Source of the DNA: Sinohyriopsis cumingii | Taxonomy: Eukaryota > Mollusca > Bivalvia > Unionida > Unionidae | Direction: 5' to 3' | Assembly (NCBI GenBank): GCA_028554795.2 | Contig: CM068835.1 | Coordinates: 62,831,719 to 62,895,718 of the forward strand | DNA: 64,000 nucleotides | Shown: in pieces, positions 50,629-60,460 of the stretch | How the letters are laid out: each line of letters starts with the position of its first letter | Position numbering within the stretch: the first letter of the stretch is position 1 | Translations under genes and position numbers: made by a program | Notes under the pieces: generated by a model | The model's database searches: none | What the model was told of the DNA's origin: nothing | The model's input: only the letters and a program-made list of their open reading frames with translations

Positions 50629-52023
50629 ATGTTTTCGCGTGCATCTAATGAAGCTTTTAAATTGGATGAACCAGCAGAAAGAGACGACTCAGTGCGAGAT
50701 TACCAGTATTACTCGTATGACGCGATAACACCAAACAGCCCCAGTAGAATTGAATTACAAGTATAAGATACAACAAGGTATTTTCTCCCGTGTGAGGCAT
50801 TCACTGAGGTTGTTGGCAAGATTGTGAAAAACGATAATACTGATTACGGAGCTTTCAAGGTTGGATTAGTCATTAACGGTATTATGGCGTTATTCAAGAG
50901 CGCCGCGTACATGACTGATGGTAGAGAAATCGAATCAATCAACGACAACGTTGATGTAGCAACCACGATCATAGGCTTAGCGAGATACTCAGATGATTTC
51001 ACTAGATCGGCTGGTCCTAGCATGATGTTTACCAAGGATAATTCAGATGCTGCTAATCCTGATCCATTCATAATAGGAACACCAAAGAAAACTAGTAATG
51101 CTGCTCAAGATGCTGATATGGGTCCGGTTGTCATTAACTCTAATGAAACATACAATCTCGGATTTGCCGCTCGTGTAGCTATGTTGAAGGGTGACAGTAA
51201 AAAATTTTCATGTGCTATCCCGCTGTCACACATCTTTGGATTTTGCAGAGACTTTAGAAAAATTATATTCGGAGCTAAACACACCGTTGTTTTTTATCGA
51301 AAAGGCGACAGCAACGATGCTATCTGGAGAGGAGCAGGTGATCATGGCAAGGTTGTATTGGAAAAACTAACGTTGTGGATGCCTTCGATTACACCATCGA
51401 TAGACGAAGAGAGAAATTTGTTATCGTTCATGAATCAAGGTGGTAAATTCGTCATGTCGTGGCTGACGACGTACACAGATAGCATCCAGAATAACATCAA
51501 AGGTAATTTTACTTGGCATATAGCGTCTCAGCAGGGTGTATCTGCACCAAGACATATCTTTGTGGCTCTTCAACAAGCTGGTCGAGTAGGTGATCAAACT
51601 CAAACTCACATGATCTTTGATAATTTTAACGTTAGCGATGTATAACTGAGGGTAAATGGACATCAAGAGCCAATTGAAGAGATTCAACTAAATTACGCAG
51701 AAGGATCAGTGGCACGTGGTTATCATCGCCTGTGGAGTTGCATGGGACGAGATCAAAATATAGATACCGGATTACAAATATCTCAGATAGATTTCAGAAA
51801 TTTCTATCCGATATATTATTTTTCACTGGAACACATGGATTTGATAAAACAATCTGTCGTTGATATTCATTTTAAGGCTAGAGTCGGTCCACTCAATCTA
51901 GCTCAACCCAATGATGTTACTCAATACAGAGCTATCGCTGTCATACTCAGCGACAGGACCATGATTCTCGAGGGTATCGAAGGCAAAATGAGAATCATCG
52001 ACGCTCCTGTGGAAAAAATGTGA
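50629..52023 (+). pseudogene. Polinton major capsid protein (double jelly roll), two TAA stops
   Basis: One continuous frame from ATG 50629 (18 bp after the previous stop) to TGA 52021-52023, about 464 codons, broken only by TAA at 50764-50766 and 51643-51645. Typical landmarks are CAIPLSHIFGFCRDFRKIIF with HTVVFYRKG in the middle, the family's LSHIFGFC-x-D-Y-x-K motif, then APRHIFVALQ-x-x-R near the end of the second jelly roll, and FYPIYYFSL in the C-terminal part. It should form the hexon-like shell. No frameshift occurs across the gene, so both stops are point changes in an otherwise intact frame. Confidence 0.88.
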
Positions 52024-52048
52024 TTTAGATTCAGTGTAAATTTTATAA

Positions 52049-52497
52049 ATGCCGTATGATCACGTTAGTGTGACTCCGACTCAGGGTCAGATAAAAAAAA
52101 ACTCCAATCAGAGTTAGCGAAAAAATGTGGGACTAAACTGACGTTGAAACATGATCAGATTCAAGGTGGTCCAAATAAACTATCGTTGACAAAAACGCAA
52201 CAAAAACACTTCAATAAAGCTAAATCATCTAACACCGGAGTGCAAGTTACATTATCTCCAGCTGCGTTAAAGGATATGGTTAAGGTAGGTGGTATTTTCC
52301 CGCTGTTAGCTGCGATACCGGCGTTAATAGCTGTTAGCTGCTCAAGCTGTAGCAAAGGCGGCCGCGTTAGGCGCGGTAGGATACGCGGGTCATAAACAAG
52401 CGGAAAAAGTCACAGGCGGCAGATACAATAAAAAAAAGGACGAGGACTCTATCTGCCAGGAACACGATACGGTCGGGGTCTTCGCCGAACAATATAA
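52049..52497 (+). pseudogene. Small basic core/minor capsid protein, pX-like, frameshifted
   Basis: Starts with MPYDHVSVTP and shifts frame in the A9 run at 52093-52101. A long middle frame follows (LTLKHDQIQGGPNKLSLTKT, then LSPAALKDMVKVGGIFPLLA, a hydrophobic Ala/Leu/Ile segment). The frame shifts near 52335 into an Ala-rich helix, and again in the A8 run at 52430-52437 into KGRGLYLPGTRYGRGLRR, then TAA at 52495-52497. The GRGLYLPG repeat with a hydrophobic segment is characteristic of a small Polinton protein next to the protease, comparable to adenovirus pX (mu). Protease cleavage near the Gly-rich repeats is plausible. Confidence 0.7.
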
Positions 52498-52502
52498 CAC
52501 CG

Positions 52503-52904
52503 ATGTCAAATTACGATCTACTTAATGCCGCTAAAAAACAAAAAATAAAATCCTTCAGAGGTGTGTTTATGCGAGATCAATTACCGCGCCGTCCGAATAA
52601 ATACGAAACAGGAATTATAAATCTCGATAACAGCGCCGGACCAGGTACTCACTGGGTAGCGTATGCGATAAATCCATGTGAGGTTATTTACGCTGACTCA
52701 TACGGATTAGCCCCACCCAGGGAGTTTTTAGATTATGTATCTCAGGTAAATATTCCAACGTGGTATTCTACGCTACCGACACAAACACTGACCGATCCTC
52801 CGATATGTGGCGATGAGGCAATAAATATCTTATCGGCGATATCTAGATCAAAAAAACCGTATCATAAAACAGTTCACGAGTACACGTCAGATAAATTAAA
52901 TTAG
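52503..52904 (+). CDS. Adenain-like cysteine protease (maturation protease)
   Basis: Intact 133-codon frame. Catalytic landmarks of the adenovirus protease fold appear in order: His in GPGTHWVAY, Asp in VIYADSYG, Gln in LPTQTLT and Cys in PPICG. Its position between the pX-like gene and the fibre-like gene suits a protein that cleaves capsid precursors. One oddity is that the residues after CG (DEAINIL) differ from the hydrophobic C/F/L-rich helix normally seen there, and the C-terminus KLN is short. The frame is open, so a compensated double indel or true divergence is possible. Confidence 0.8.
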   Translation: MSNYDLLNAAKKQKIKSFRGVFMRDQLPRRPNKYETGIINLDNSAGPGTHWVAYAINPCEVIYADSYGLAPPREFLDYVSQVNIPTWYSTLPTQTLTDPPICGDEAINILSAISRSKKPYHKTVHEYTSDKLN

Positions 52905-52916
52905 GTGACTAGGTAT

Positions 52917-53747
52917 ATGGCTGACATGTACGGTAGGCCTGGTTCATCATCTGACATCGATGCGGACTTATCCAAGTACGCAACAAAAGACGATCTTGAT
53001 AATCTTTAATCTCTAGCCGGAGTAGATCCTGATGAGGTTGTTGTTTTTCAGGATCAACATGGTAAATTAAAAACCAGCAACATCAAAATAACTGATATAA
53101 TTAAACGAGATGAACACAGTACGCACGTAGATAATCTCAATACCGCTAAAGAAGATATCAGAAAAATTAACGAAAATATTAACAATCGTGTGAAAATCAC
53201 CGGCGATACAATGTTAGGAGAAATTAACATGAATAAAAATAAGATAACTTCACTAGGAATTCCAACGACGAATGAAGACGCTGTGATAAAAAGATACGTC
53301 GATGATGTAACTTTAAAGTTAACTCAATTACGTGAAGAATATGATTCTCATATAATTACATTTACAAATTTCAGAAGAAACACCCTGGATATGAACAAAG
53401 CCGCAGTTGATTTTTTTGGAAGACCAGCTGCAATCACCACAAAATATCAAGGAATTAGGAATTTACTCGATAGCATGGTTCGTGTGGTGAAATTATCTGA
53501 ATCTGATACATGGACGACAACAGATAATACAATAAAATATACTCCAGCTGCTACTGGCGTATACAGATTAACAGTAATCAGCGCAGATTTCAGAGTGTTT
53601 ATACGTGGATTATCAATTGAAACGCCCCATCCGGTAACGATGATATTACATAAAGATGCTGAATATATATTTGAATTACAGCCGATCAACCGCATATTGG
53701 CTAGAACAGATTACTCCTACGTGTTAGAATTTTTGATTAAAATATAA
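52917..53747 (+). pseudogene. Phage-tail-fibre-like trimeric protein, one TAA stop
   Basis: The frame runs from ATG 52917 (MADMYGRPGSSSDIDADLSK) to TAA 53745-53747, 277 codons, interrupted by TAA at 53007-53009. The middle contains ITGDTMLGEINMNKNKITSL followed by AVIKRYVDD, the collar motif GDTM-x-G-x-l-dM-x-x-x-k-I shared with phage and virus fibres. Upstream is a helical stalk and downstream a beta-rich C-terminal domain of about 110 residues (VYRLTVISADFRVF), which would be the knob. It probably forms vertex fibres for attachment; this is inferred from motif and location before the penton gene. Confidence 0.7.
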
Positions 53748-54254
53748 TGAAATACAGATACAGTCAGGCTCGTGCGTGGCAGATGTCGCTAAAGAGTATC
53801 ATCGACGTTTATCAGGTAAAAATGAAAAAATATCAACGAAGATTGGTTATAATTGATGTTGCTGTTTATTCTGTCTCTGCGGTCATCACCGGTGTTGGAA
53901 TAATCCTATCCGCGTTAACGATGACTGCTCCTGTCGTCATCACGATAATTGTTTCAACAACAACTACACTCGCCGGTGTATTCGGTATCATAACGAAAAA
54001 AAATATCCTCGTGTACTAACACAAAATTAATCTCGTACAAAGACAAACTAAACACAGCAACGGCAGCGTATTCTAAATTATCTTTGTTGCTGTCAGAGAG
54101 TCTCAACGACGGTGTTATATCCGACGTAGAATTCGCGCTGATATCTAGGATTTACAATCAAGCGATTAAAGATATCAATATAAATAATGACGGAGTTACT
54201 GCAGCAGATTGCGACGAACACGACAGCGATATAGACGGTTATGATCTCAGCTAG
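53747..54254 (+). pseudogene. Two-helix membrane-type small protein, frameshifted
   Basis: Starts inside the last base of the fibre-like gene. The N-terminal half reads MKYRYSQARAWQMSLKSIID, a basic helix, then hydrophobic segments around 53870-53990. In the A8 run at about 53991-53998 one extra base breaks the frame; the +1 frame continues (LLSESLNDGVISDVEFALI, then an acidic end) to TAG 54252-54254. The combination of a hydrophobic pair and an LNDGxISDxEF helix recurs beside Polinton fibre genes. It overlaps the penton start by 14 bases. Confidence 0.6.
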
Positions 54255-55623
54255 TTCAACTAAGCCCGAATTTAACATAATTTTTCCCACTCCTATCTCC
54301 ATCAGCGAGATGGCATTAGGTCAGGTGAAAATTTATTACAGCTGGCCAAATATCAGATCAAAGACATTTGGTGAACTACAATCGAATAATTCTCTTGTTT
54401 TTGCTTATAAAAGCAAACCTGATGGTACTCCAGACTGGAATGTGGTTGGGATACCATCAGGTAGTTACAGCATTGTTAGTATCAATGATGAACTCACACG
54501 AAGAATAAAAAATATAACGCGAAAAGATCCTGGAATAAAGATAACTGCACATGAACCAACATTAACCTCAATTATCGAGGTCTACTCTGATTATCAGGTT
54601 GATATTTACAATAGCTCAATAAGAACGGTGTTGGGTTGGCCAGTAATCAAACCACCGGAACAACCAATACCACCAGAGCCACGGAGAGAGAATTTTATTA
54701 CAGATAAATCAGCCTATCATGATATTGATCTTAGAATCGGATTTGGTCACATAATTTCCTTAAGATCAAGACCAACAATAAGGACCGAATTCTATTTTGG
54801 TGAAAAGGATAATATGCTCTGGAATTTTATTAAAAGTGAAGAATATACCTCCGGAGGCGGTAGCAGAATCAGCATGGTAACTTTTATTACCATTAGTATT
54901 AATCATCTTACCAAGAAGATCAACGAGATCAGAGGTAAGGCTGTAATAAATCACGACAGGTATTGTTATGAATGTATCTCTGATGTATCGACTTCGTGCG
55001 ATAATCTCATTAAAAATATGGAGTTGATAAACCAAATAGCGGCAGATGTTGAATATCTTAACACGCAGTTGATCAAGGCGATAATTGATGATAAGACAGG
55101 CAATAAAGAAAATTTTATGGCTGCATATTCGCTAACTGAGGCAACGTTACCAAATTATAAATTTCTCAAATTCGACCTGAGTGAGACGAAAACAACCCTC
55201 GTTAATTCTGTTGATGAAAATTTTCCCAAATTATACGCCGCGTGGAGAAAAAAGTCATTATTGCGGCCACCATCTATCCTCAAGAGTAATAACGCCGAGG
55301 ATGGTACTGGACGGCATATTTCACCTGGTGTGGTTAATATCACAAATGTTATCACGGTTAATCTTAATTGCGATATTGTCGAGAATAGCTACAGCGCCGA
55401 TGCGGAGGTGTCAGATCAGGCGAAACAAGGATTTGTTTTGCATTCGTTTTCACCAAATATACCACCAGGTCATTTGATCGTGCAAGAACCAATCAACCCC
55501 GTTTATCTTAGGTGTCACAATAATTTATTGCAGCAGGTGAATTTTTCCCTGAGTGATCAATCTGGTCATCTGCTAGATACACGCGGAGAAACGCTGAGTA
55601 TAAATTTATTGATAAAATCATGA
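54241..55623 (+). CDS. Penton-like minor capsid protein (single jelly roll)
   Basis: Intact 460-codon frame. The N-terminal domain has the usual Polinton mCP start (LGQVKIYYSWPNI, then VGIPSGSYSIVSINDEL). A long central helical linker follows. The C-terminal jelly roll ends with PPGHLIVQEPINPVYLRC and SLSDQSGHLLDTRGETLS, the family's terminal beta-strands (QEP-x-NP-x-YLPV ... D-x-x-G-x-x-x-x-x-RGE). It forms the fivefold vertices and pairs with the MCP upstream. The internal linker of about 150 residues with a Pro-rich stretch (PPEQPIPPEP) is larger than I would expect. Confidence 0.82.
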   Translation: MISASSTKPEFNIIFPTPISISEMALGQVKIYYSWPNIRSKTFGELQSNNSLVFAYKSKPDGTPDWNVVGIPSGSYSIVSINDELTRRIKNITRKDPGIKITAHEPTLTSIIEVYSDYQVDIYNSSIRTVLGWPVIKPPEQPIPPEPRRENFITDKSAYHDIDLRIGFGHIISLRSRPTIRTEFYFGEKDNMLWNFIKSEEYTSGGGSRISMVTFITISINHLTKKINEIRGKAVINHDRYCYECISDVSTSCDNLIKNMELINQIAADVEYLNTQLIKAIIDDKTGNKENFMAAYSLTEATLPNYKFLKFDLSETKTTLVNSVDENFPKLYAAWRKKSLLRPPSILKSNNAEDGTGRHISPGVVNITNVITVNLNCDIVENSYSADAEVSDQAKQGFVLHSFSPNIPPGHLIVQEPINPVYLRCHNNLLQQVNFSLSDQSGHLLDTRGETLSINLLIKS

Positions 55624-55882
55624 AAAAATAAAAAATATTTTTCATCTGCAAATTTTCTGTAAATATTTTATTTTTTTTTGTGTAAAAATTGATTGTTTTG
55701 GTCGTTTATCTGATTGTTTTACCCCCAACTTGGTCGATTTTCCAAATGATTTCAATTAGAAGAGAATCAGGTATCTTGCCCAACCAAACTGATGAGTGAA
55801 ATTGGCCAAAACATCAAGAAACAGAAAAAAAAATATTCACAGAAAATAAAATATTCTACAAAATAATATTTCTCATCTGTGG
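55624..55882. terminator. AT-rich convergent intergenic region with large imperfect hairpin
   Basis: Lies between the ends of the + capsid block and the minus block. Arms of about 60 bases at 55650-55715 and 55790-55855 pair imperfectly; both contain the TTTTCTGTRAATATTT block and a GTTTTGG end, in opposite orientation. AATAAA-type signals occur on both strands near the stops. A shared transcription end is the simplest reading. Confidence 0.45.
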
Positions 55883-56409
55883 TTAACGTCGTTGACAATG
55901 GATCCCACAGAAAAAATGTTCACAATCATTACTCCGGGTCACTTCATCCCGGATCGGTTCATCCGGGATCGTTTCACTCCGGATCGGTTCACCAGCAACG
56001 AGGTCACTTGCTATCAACCTCCGCAATTGTCTCGCACGTGTATCTATTGTCTTTTTTGACTCGTATTCATCAGATAATGACGATCGAATCTTTTCAACAG
56101 CACGTGCCAACGGAGTAAAATCACCTATGCCAGATTCATCAATGTTGATGAGCGATTTGTACATCGCTGATTGTATTTTTTTCTGAGGCTGTATTCGGAC
56201 GACAACGTGTATCTGTTTTCTTGTTTGTGTTGTAATATTGTATCAAAATCAGCAATGATTCTATCAGAATCTAGATCATCTGATAACGGCATTTTTTTGA
56301 TTTTTAGCGCTTCAATAGATTTTATTATCTCGTTGATGTTTTCTTGATTCATATTCATCAATGATTCTATTTGTCTAATATGAGAGGAAAGTAAGAGAAT
56401 TTGATCCAT
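55883..56409 (-). pseudogene. Coiled-coil-type protein with EPIR repeats, frameshifted
   Basis: Minus-strand gene starting MDQILLLSSHIRQIESLMNM at 56409, helical and acidic. The frame shifts in the T7 run at 56176-56182 and continues (SLINIDESGIGDFTPLARAV) to a stop at 55883. Near the end, a short imperfect repeat of E-P-I-R-x-E appears three times and corresponds to a direct repeat in the DNA at 55945-55995. No family recognised. Its start overlaps the end of the neighbouring HNH gene by 43 bases, so the two are co-transcribed. Confidence 0.55.
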
Positions 56410-56893
56410 GATCCAGATTTATATGAGAAGGTTGATTTATTTCTTCCCTCTGCAACAAACCGCACTGAATTAGAATTGATGCCAAAGTGTTTCGCAGCCA
56501 AACCCATCGATTGAAAATGTAACTCCTGGCCTGTCTCCGTATTTATTGATTTTACAGCTTTAGAAACTCTTTTCTTCCGCCCGCATCGCCCTTTTGTAGA
56601 TTTTCACTATGAGTAATTGCTTGTAGATTGTCTATAGAGTTATTCAATTTATCTCCATCAATATGGTCAATTACCAGACCATCCTTGATTGGTCCATGAA
56701 AACATTCAAACACAAATCTATGAATGGAGTAAAATTTTACTTTGCTGACGGTGAATTTCAAGTAACCAGCATGGTCAATACGATCAACCGTTTTTTTCGT
56801 TCTAACGTGTCTGACTGTACCATCAGCAGATGCTTCGTAGTTATCAATGATTGTGTGTTTCTTGTAAATAGGATTCATTATACAATATTCCAT
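56367..56893 (-). pseudogene. NUMOD4-HNH-NUMOD1 endonuclease, one frameshift
   Basis: The N-terminal NUMOD4-like part reads DNYEASADGTVRHVRT. The HNH core is SIHRFVFECFHGPI followed by VIDHIDGDKLNNSIDNLQAI, with His and Asn residues of the ββα-metal motif. A frameshift in the purine-rich stretch at about 56570-56580 separates the C-terminal NUMOD1-like part (INTETGQELHFQSMGLAAKH) ending at TAG 56367-56369. This domain order is that of homing-type endonucleases of phages and large DNA viruses. Its ATG follows directly on the stop of the Cys-rich gene. Whether it acts as a selfish gene or in element replication is not shown. Confidence 0.75.
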
Positions 56894-57190
56894 TTATCTA
56901 AATGAAAATTTGTCTGAGAATCTATTAAGATAATCCTCCTCACATTTGATAGCGATATCACTGTTGGAAGATTTTTTATCGTAATGTCGTTTTAATTCTC
57001 TGTATCTTTTTGCGCCACATTCTAAACATATTCTAGTCTTTCCTCGTATTCCAATGTTGCATCTGATGCATCTCGTCGGACCAATTCCACCTCGTCGTAT
57101 ATAAGCTAAATGTATTCCACAGTATTCTTTTCTGCACAATCTATCACAGCAAGTAAACGAGCCAACCATGAGCCATTTGCAATTGTTCAT
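56894..57190 (-). CDS. Small Cys-rich zinc-binding protein
   Basis: 98 codons, intact. Cys/His pairs appear in order: CC-x2-LC and YCGIH (residues 14-27), then CIRC (41-44) and CLEC (55-58), and a basic helical end. This looks like two zinc-ribbon or treble-clef units. It heads the short minus block and diverges from the replicase gene 37 bp away. A regulatory or nucleic-acid-binding role is inferred only. Confidence 0.65.
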   Translation of the reverse strand: MNNCKWLMVGSFTCCDRLCRKEYCGIHLAYIRRGGIGPTRCIRCNIGIRGKTRICLECGAKRYRELKRHYDKKSSNSDIAIKCEEDYLNRFSDKFSFR

Positions 57191-57227
57191 ATTTATTATT
57201 ATTTAGATACTTGCTTAAAATATAACA
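57191..57227. promoter_or_regulatory. Divergent intergenic spacer (37 bp)
   Basis: Very AT-rich (TATTTATTATTATTTAG) and the only space between the start codons of the minus block and the replicase. It should contain or overlap both transcription starts. No specific factor site is identifiable. Confidence 0.45.
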
Positions 57228-60200
57228 ATGGTATTTGATCTGGACGAAGCAGAACATATTATTCCTGAGCTAGATCAAGCAAAAAAAGAATTCTACGATG
57301 ATGGCGCAGATCATGTATGGTCGACGTGGAAAGCAGCTGATATTGATAATACGATGAACGATACACGAGCCAAAAAGATAATTGATTCACTCGGTAGTGA
57401 TAAATATATATTTAGAATAAAATTTATTGTAAATAACGAAAACGATGTTTGGATTACTCGAGATAAACGTGATCCTGTGATAAATGGAAAAAAATCCGTC
57501 ACTGTCAGCTGTAATTCCAGACCAGGATTACTCACAGGAATAGATAAACCATATTACGTACGAGCCTATCCTGTAGCGGCTGTTGTTTATGGCATTTACA
57601 AGCTGAATAAACCCGCCGTTGAGAATCTCGCCAAGATGAAAATGTCGGTAAAGATAAATTGTGTAGCTGAGCGAATGATAGAACACTTCACTAACATAAA
57701 ACGCGGAAACGGATTGACTGATCTAAGAAAAGAAAAAATAAACGACTGGGCGGAATCTGTTGTTGATGGTGCATCAATAAGCGACGTTGCTGTGTTATCA
57801 GCGAAATTAAAATTCCCAATCACGGTAAAAACGATATCAGGTGAAATATTATATTCTTCTGCGTACAAATCCAAAGGTGCACCTATCGAGATAATTGATC
57901 ACAATTCTCATGCTTGGTCCAAATCAGTAACTGTTTTTCCTCAAGAACGTAATATTAAATTTTATCCCTCCGCAGAGAATTCTGCGAGGAATATGTTCGA
58001 TTTTATTCACGAGGTGAGTAAATCAGATCCAGTATCTGTTTGGTTATTTTCCAGCGATGATCGATATGATCAGTTCGTCAGACCCAACGGAGATATATAT
58101 CGAAGTGAGTCCTTACATGATTCTATTACGGAGATAGCGAAGAAATATTCAGTAAATGAACAATTATTGGTCAACTGCTTCACGATCCCGTCCGTTGTTG
58201 CTCATGCAGCGCGAGAGAAAATATCATGGAGGCCAACTAGAAAAGATTTTCTCAAAGATATACAAGATAGCTGCGTTGAATACGGTCACGGCGGATTATG
58301 GAATACCAACTATGGTTTCATCGATATGATTTCATTCGACATGATAGCATGTTATCCCGGTAGTTTTCTCGGAATGGGAGAATGCAACAAATATTTCACT
58401 CAGTTAGGTCATCCGTGTGACGAGATGACAAGAGTATCAATTAACGGTCCGTTGCCGGATTTTCCCCTAACAGGATTCGCCAAGGTTACATCGTTCAAGT
58501 TTGCATCAGGATTACATAAAATATGTTATGTTTGGTTTGGACGGCATTTATCAGAACAGAGATGGACCTCGATAGTATTATTAAGATATATGTTAGATTC
58601 TGCCATGTTAACGTCGTTGACGGTCAGCGAAGCAATTATTTCGTATCAGAGGCAATTTGATGTTTGGCTACCAACAGAACACGATGATGCAAAAGATTTG
58701 GGTAGAAAAATTATTGGGAAATTCACTCAGGGTGGAGCATATGATCATCAGAGACGTAGTTGCAGATTGATTATGGATGATGCTGAATTGGATTTCATAA
58801 TTACCGATACCGCACAACGAGGTATATTTTGTACCAGAGAAGATATTTACGTCGCTGATGGAACGAAATTAGGTACCGTGGTCAATTATCTCGAAGGAGA
58901 ATCACCTCAGGACGTTCATCTAAGATCGTCGATGTTGTCATATGCGAGTATAAATCTTTTATCGATGATAAACAGATTTCCTGATGCCGCAGTCAGAGTA
59001 GCTACTGATTCATTCTATAGTGATAAAAAATACCTACCGGAGTTAGAAAAACTGACCGGAAATGGATCATGGGGTACGTGGCGAGTGAAAGATGAACATA
59101 TCCTATGGTATTGTGAAGATGCTGATGTAATTGATGAGGAAAAATATCACTCAGATAACATATCAGAAACATCAATAGCACCGTCTGTTTATGATCCCGC
59201 TGCGAGACATAAAACAATCTACATAAACGGACCTGGCGGATCAGGAAAAACAACAAGAATGATTGAATTATTCAAGAACTCCGACATGATTGTGTTGACG
59301 CCGACGCATCGATTAGCACGAGAAATGAAACAACGAGGAGTAAATTCATGCACGTATCATAGCTTTTTCAAGTATAACGGCGGTACGTGGAGTCCATCTA
59401 GGATGGGAGAAAAATATATAAATAAAAAAATAATATGGGATGAAATTTGTACAGTATTCGCTGGTACATTAAAAATATTCTTGGAGTGGTTATCAACGAA
59501 AAATACCGTCGTAATTATGTGCGGCGATCACGGTCAACCTAATCCTATTGATGGAGAATCGCCTCATGAGTGGCTGAAAGATTTTGTTGATTATTACGAA
59601 GAGGTTGATACTGATTATAGATCTCTTGACGGCAGATTGAGTGAATTTAAGAAATTAATTCGATTACAATCAAATAAAATTCAATGTAGTGTGATGAGAG
59701 AGGTAATTCAAGAAACATCAATGAAAGATTTTCTATCACATGGACACCAGGTGATTTGATAGTTGCCAGTAGAAAGATAATAAGAGACGTTCTTCAGCAG
59801 AAACTATTTAAGATACATCAAGAAAAATTTCCTCTGATGCCCGTTCCGTTGTGTTACAGACCAATCGATACAAGATTACAGAATATCGACGTCGATATAC
59901 CAGGACGGGGTTAAAAAAAATCTTGTGTTAAATGATATTGTTTTTGTTGATATTGATTTCGTTGATGATATGCTAGGTGCAGAAAAATCGCCGTGGACGT
60001 TAGGATATGCCATGACGATACATTCTTCACAGGGATTGACTATCTCTGATACTGGGGTTTGGATTGTGGATGATAACGTAGAATGGTCTAATCTGGTGTA
60101 TTTAGCTGTATCTAGAGTGTGAAAAATATCTCAGTTGGGCAGAATCGTATTAGATAGATCGGTTATTAACGACGAAACGAACGAATATGTGATTAAAAAA

Positions 60201-60460
60201 ATTTGTTCAGCTATAAACAAACTGATAAGAAAAATAATCACGAATTCGATCTGGATGTGGATTTTATCTTATCGTTGAAAGAAGAGCAAAATAATCACTG
60301 TTCCGGTTGTAATTGTATTATGACGTGGACGTATCAAAAGAACGATTCCAGACAATTTACCGTGGATAGAATAAACAACAATCTAGGACATAACAGAAAA
60401 AATGTCACTCTGGCCTGTTTAGAGTGTAACAGACGCGGCGTAGATTATTTGAGTGACTGA
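57228..60460 (+). pseudogene. PolB-like / SF1 helicase / HNH fusion replicase, disrupted at 3' end
   Basis: The first 843 codons (to 59759) are open. An N-terminal region of about 330 residues has no motif I recognise. Then come polymerase-B-like motifs: A, ISFDMIACYPGSF (about 363-376); B-like, GRKIIGKFTQGGAY (about 496-510); C, VRVATDSFY (about 588-596). The SF1 helicase follows: GPGGSGKTT (about 667-676), LTPTHRLA, WDEICT, CGDHGQPNPI, then after frameshifts near 59730 and 59907 the motif YAMTIHSSQGLTI and LAVSRV. TGA at 60120-60122 and a frameshift in the A7 run at 60195-60201 precede an HNH domain (C-x2-C, FTVDRINNNLGHNRKNVTLA, C-x2-CN). No exonuclease (DxE) region is evident. It would replicate the element. 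The helicase and HNH calls are firm; the polymerase call rests on three short motifs. Confidence 0.7.

Noticed and set aside
48759..53009. Reassigned TAA codon in the Polinton
   Set aside because: Neighbouring conserved residues suggest different original amino acids at different sites, many genes end normally in TAA, and the host uses the standard code; independent nonsense changes are simpler.
54093..54302. Minus-strand frames within the penton and membrane genes
   Set aside because: Opposite-strand shadows of well-supported + genes.
55879..56118. + strand frame with SGS-HPGS repeats
   Set aside because: Arises from the direct repeat that encodes EPIR units on the minus strand, which has the better gene context.
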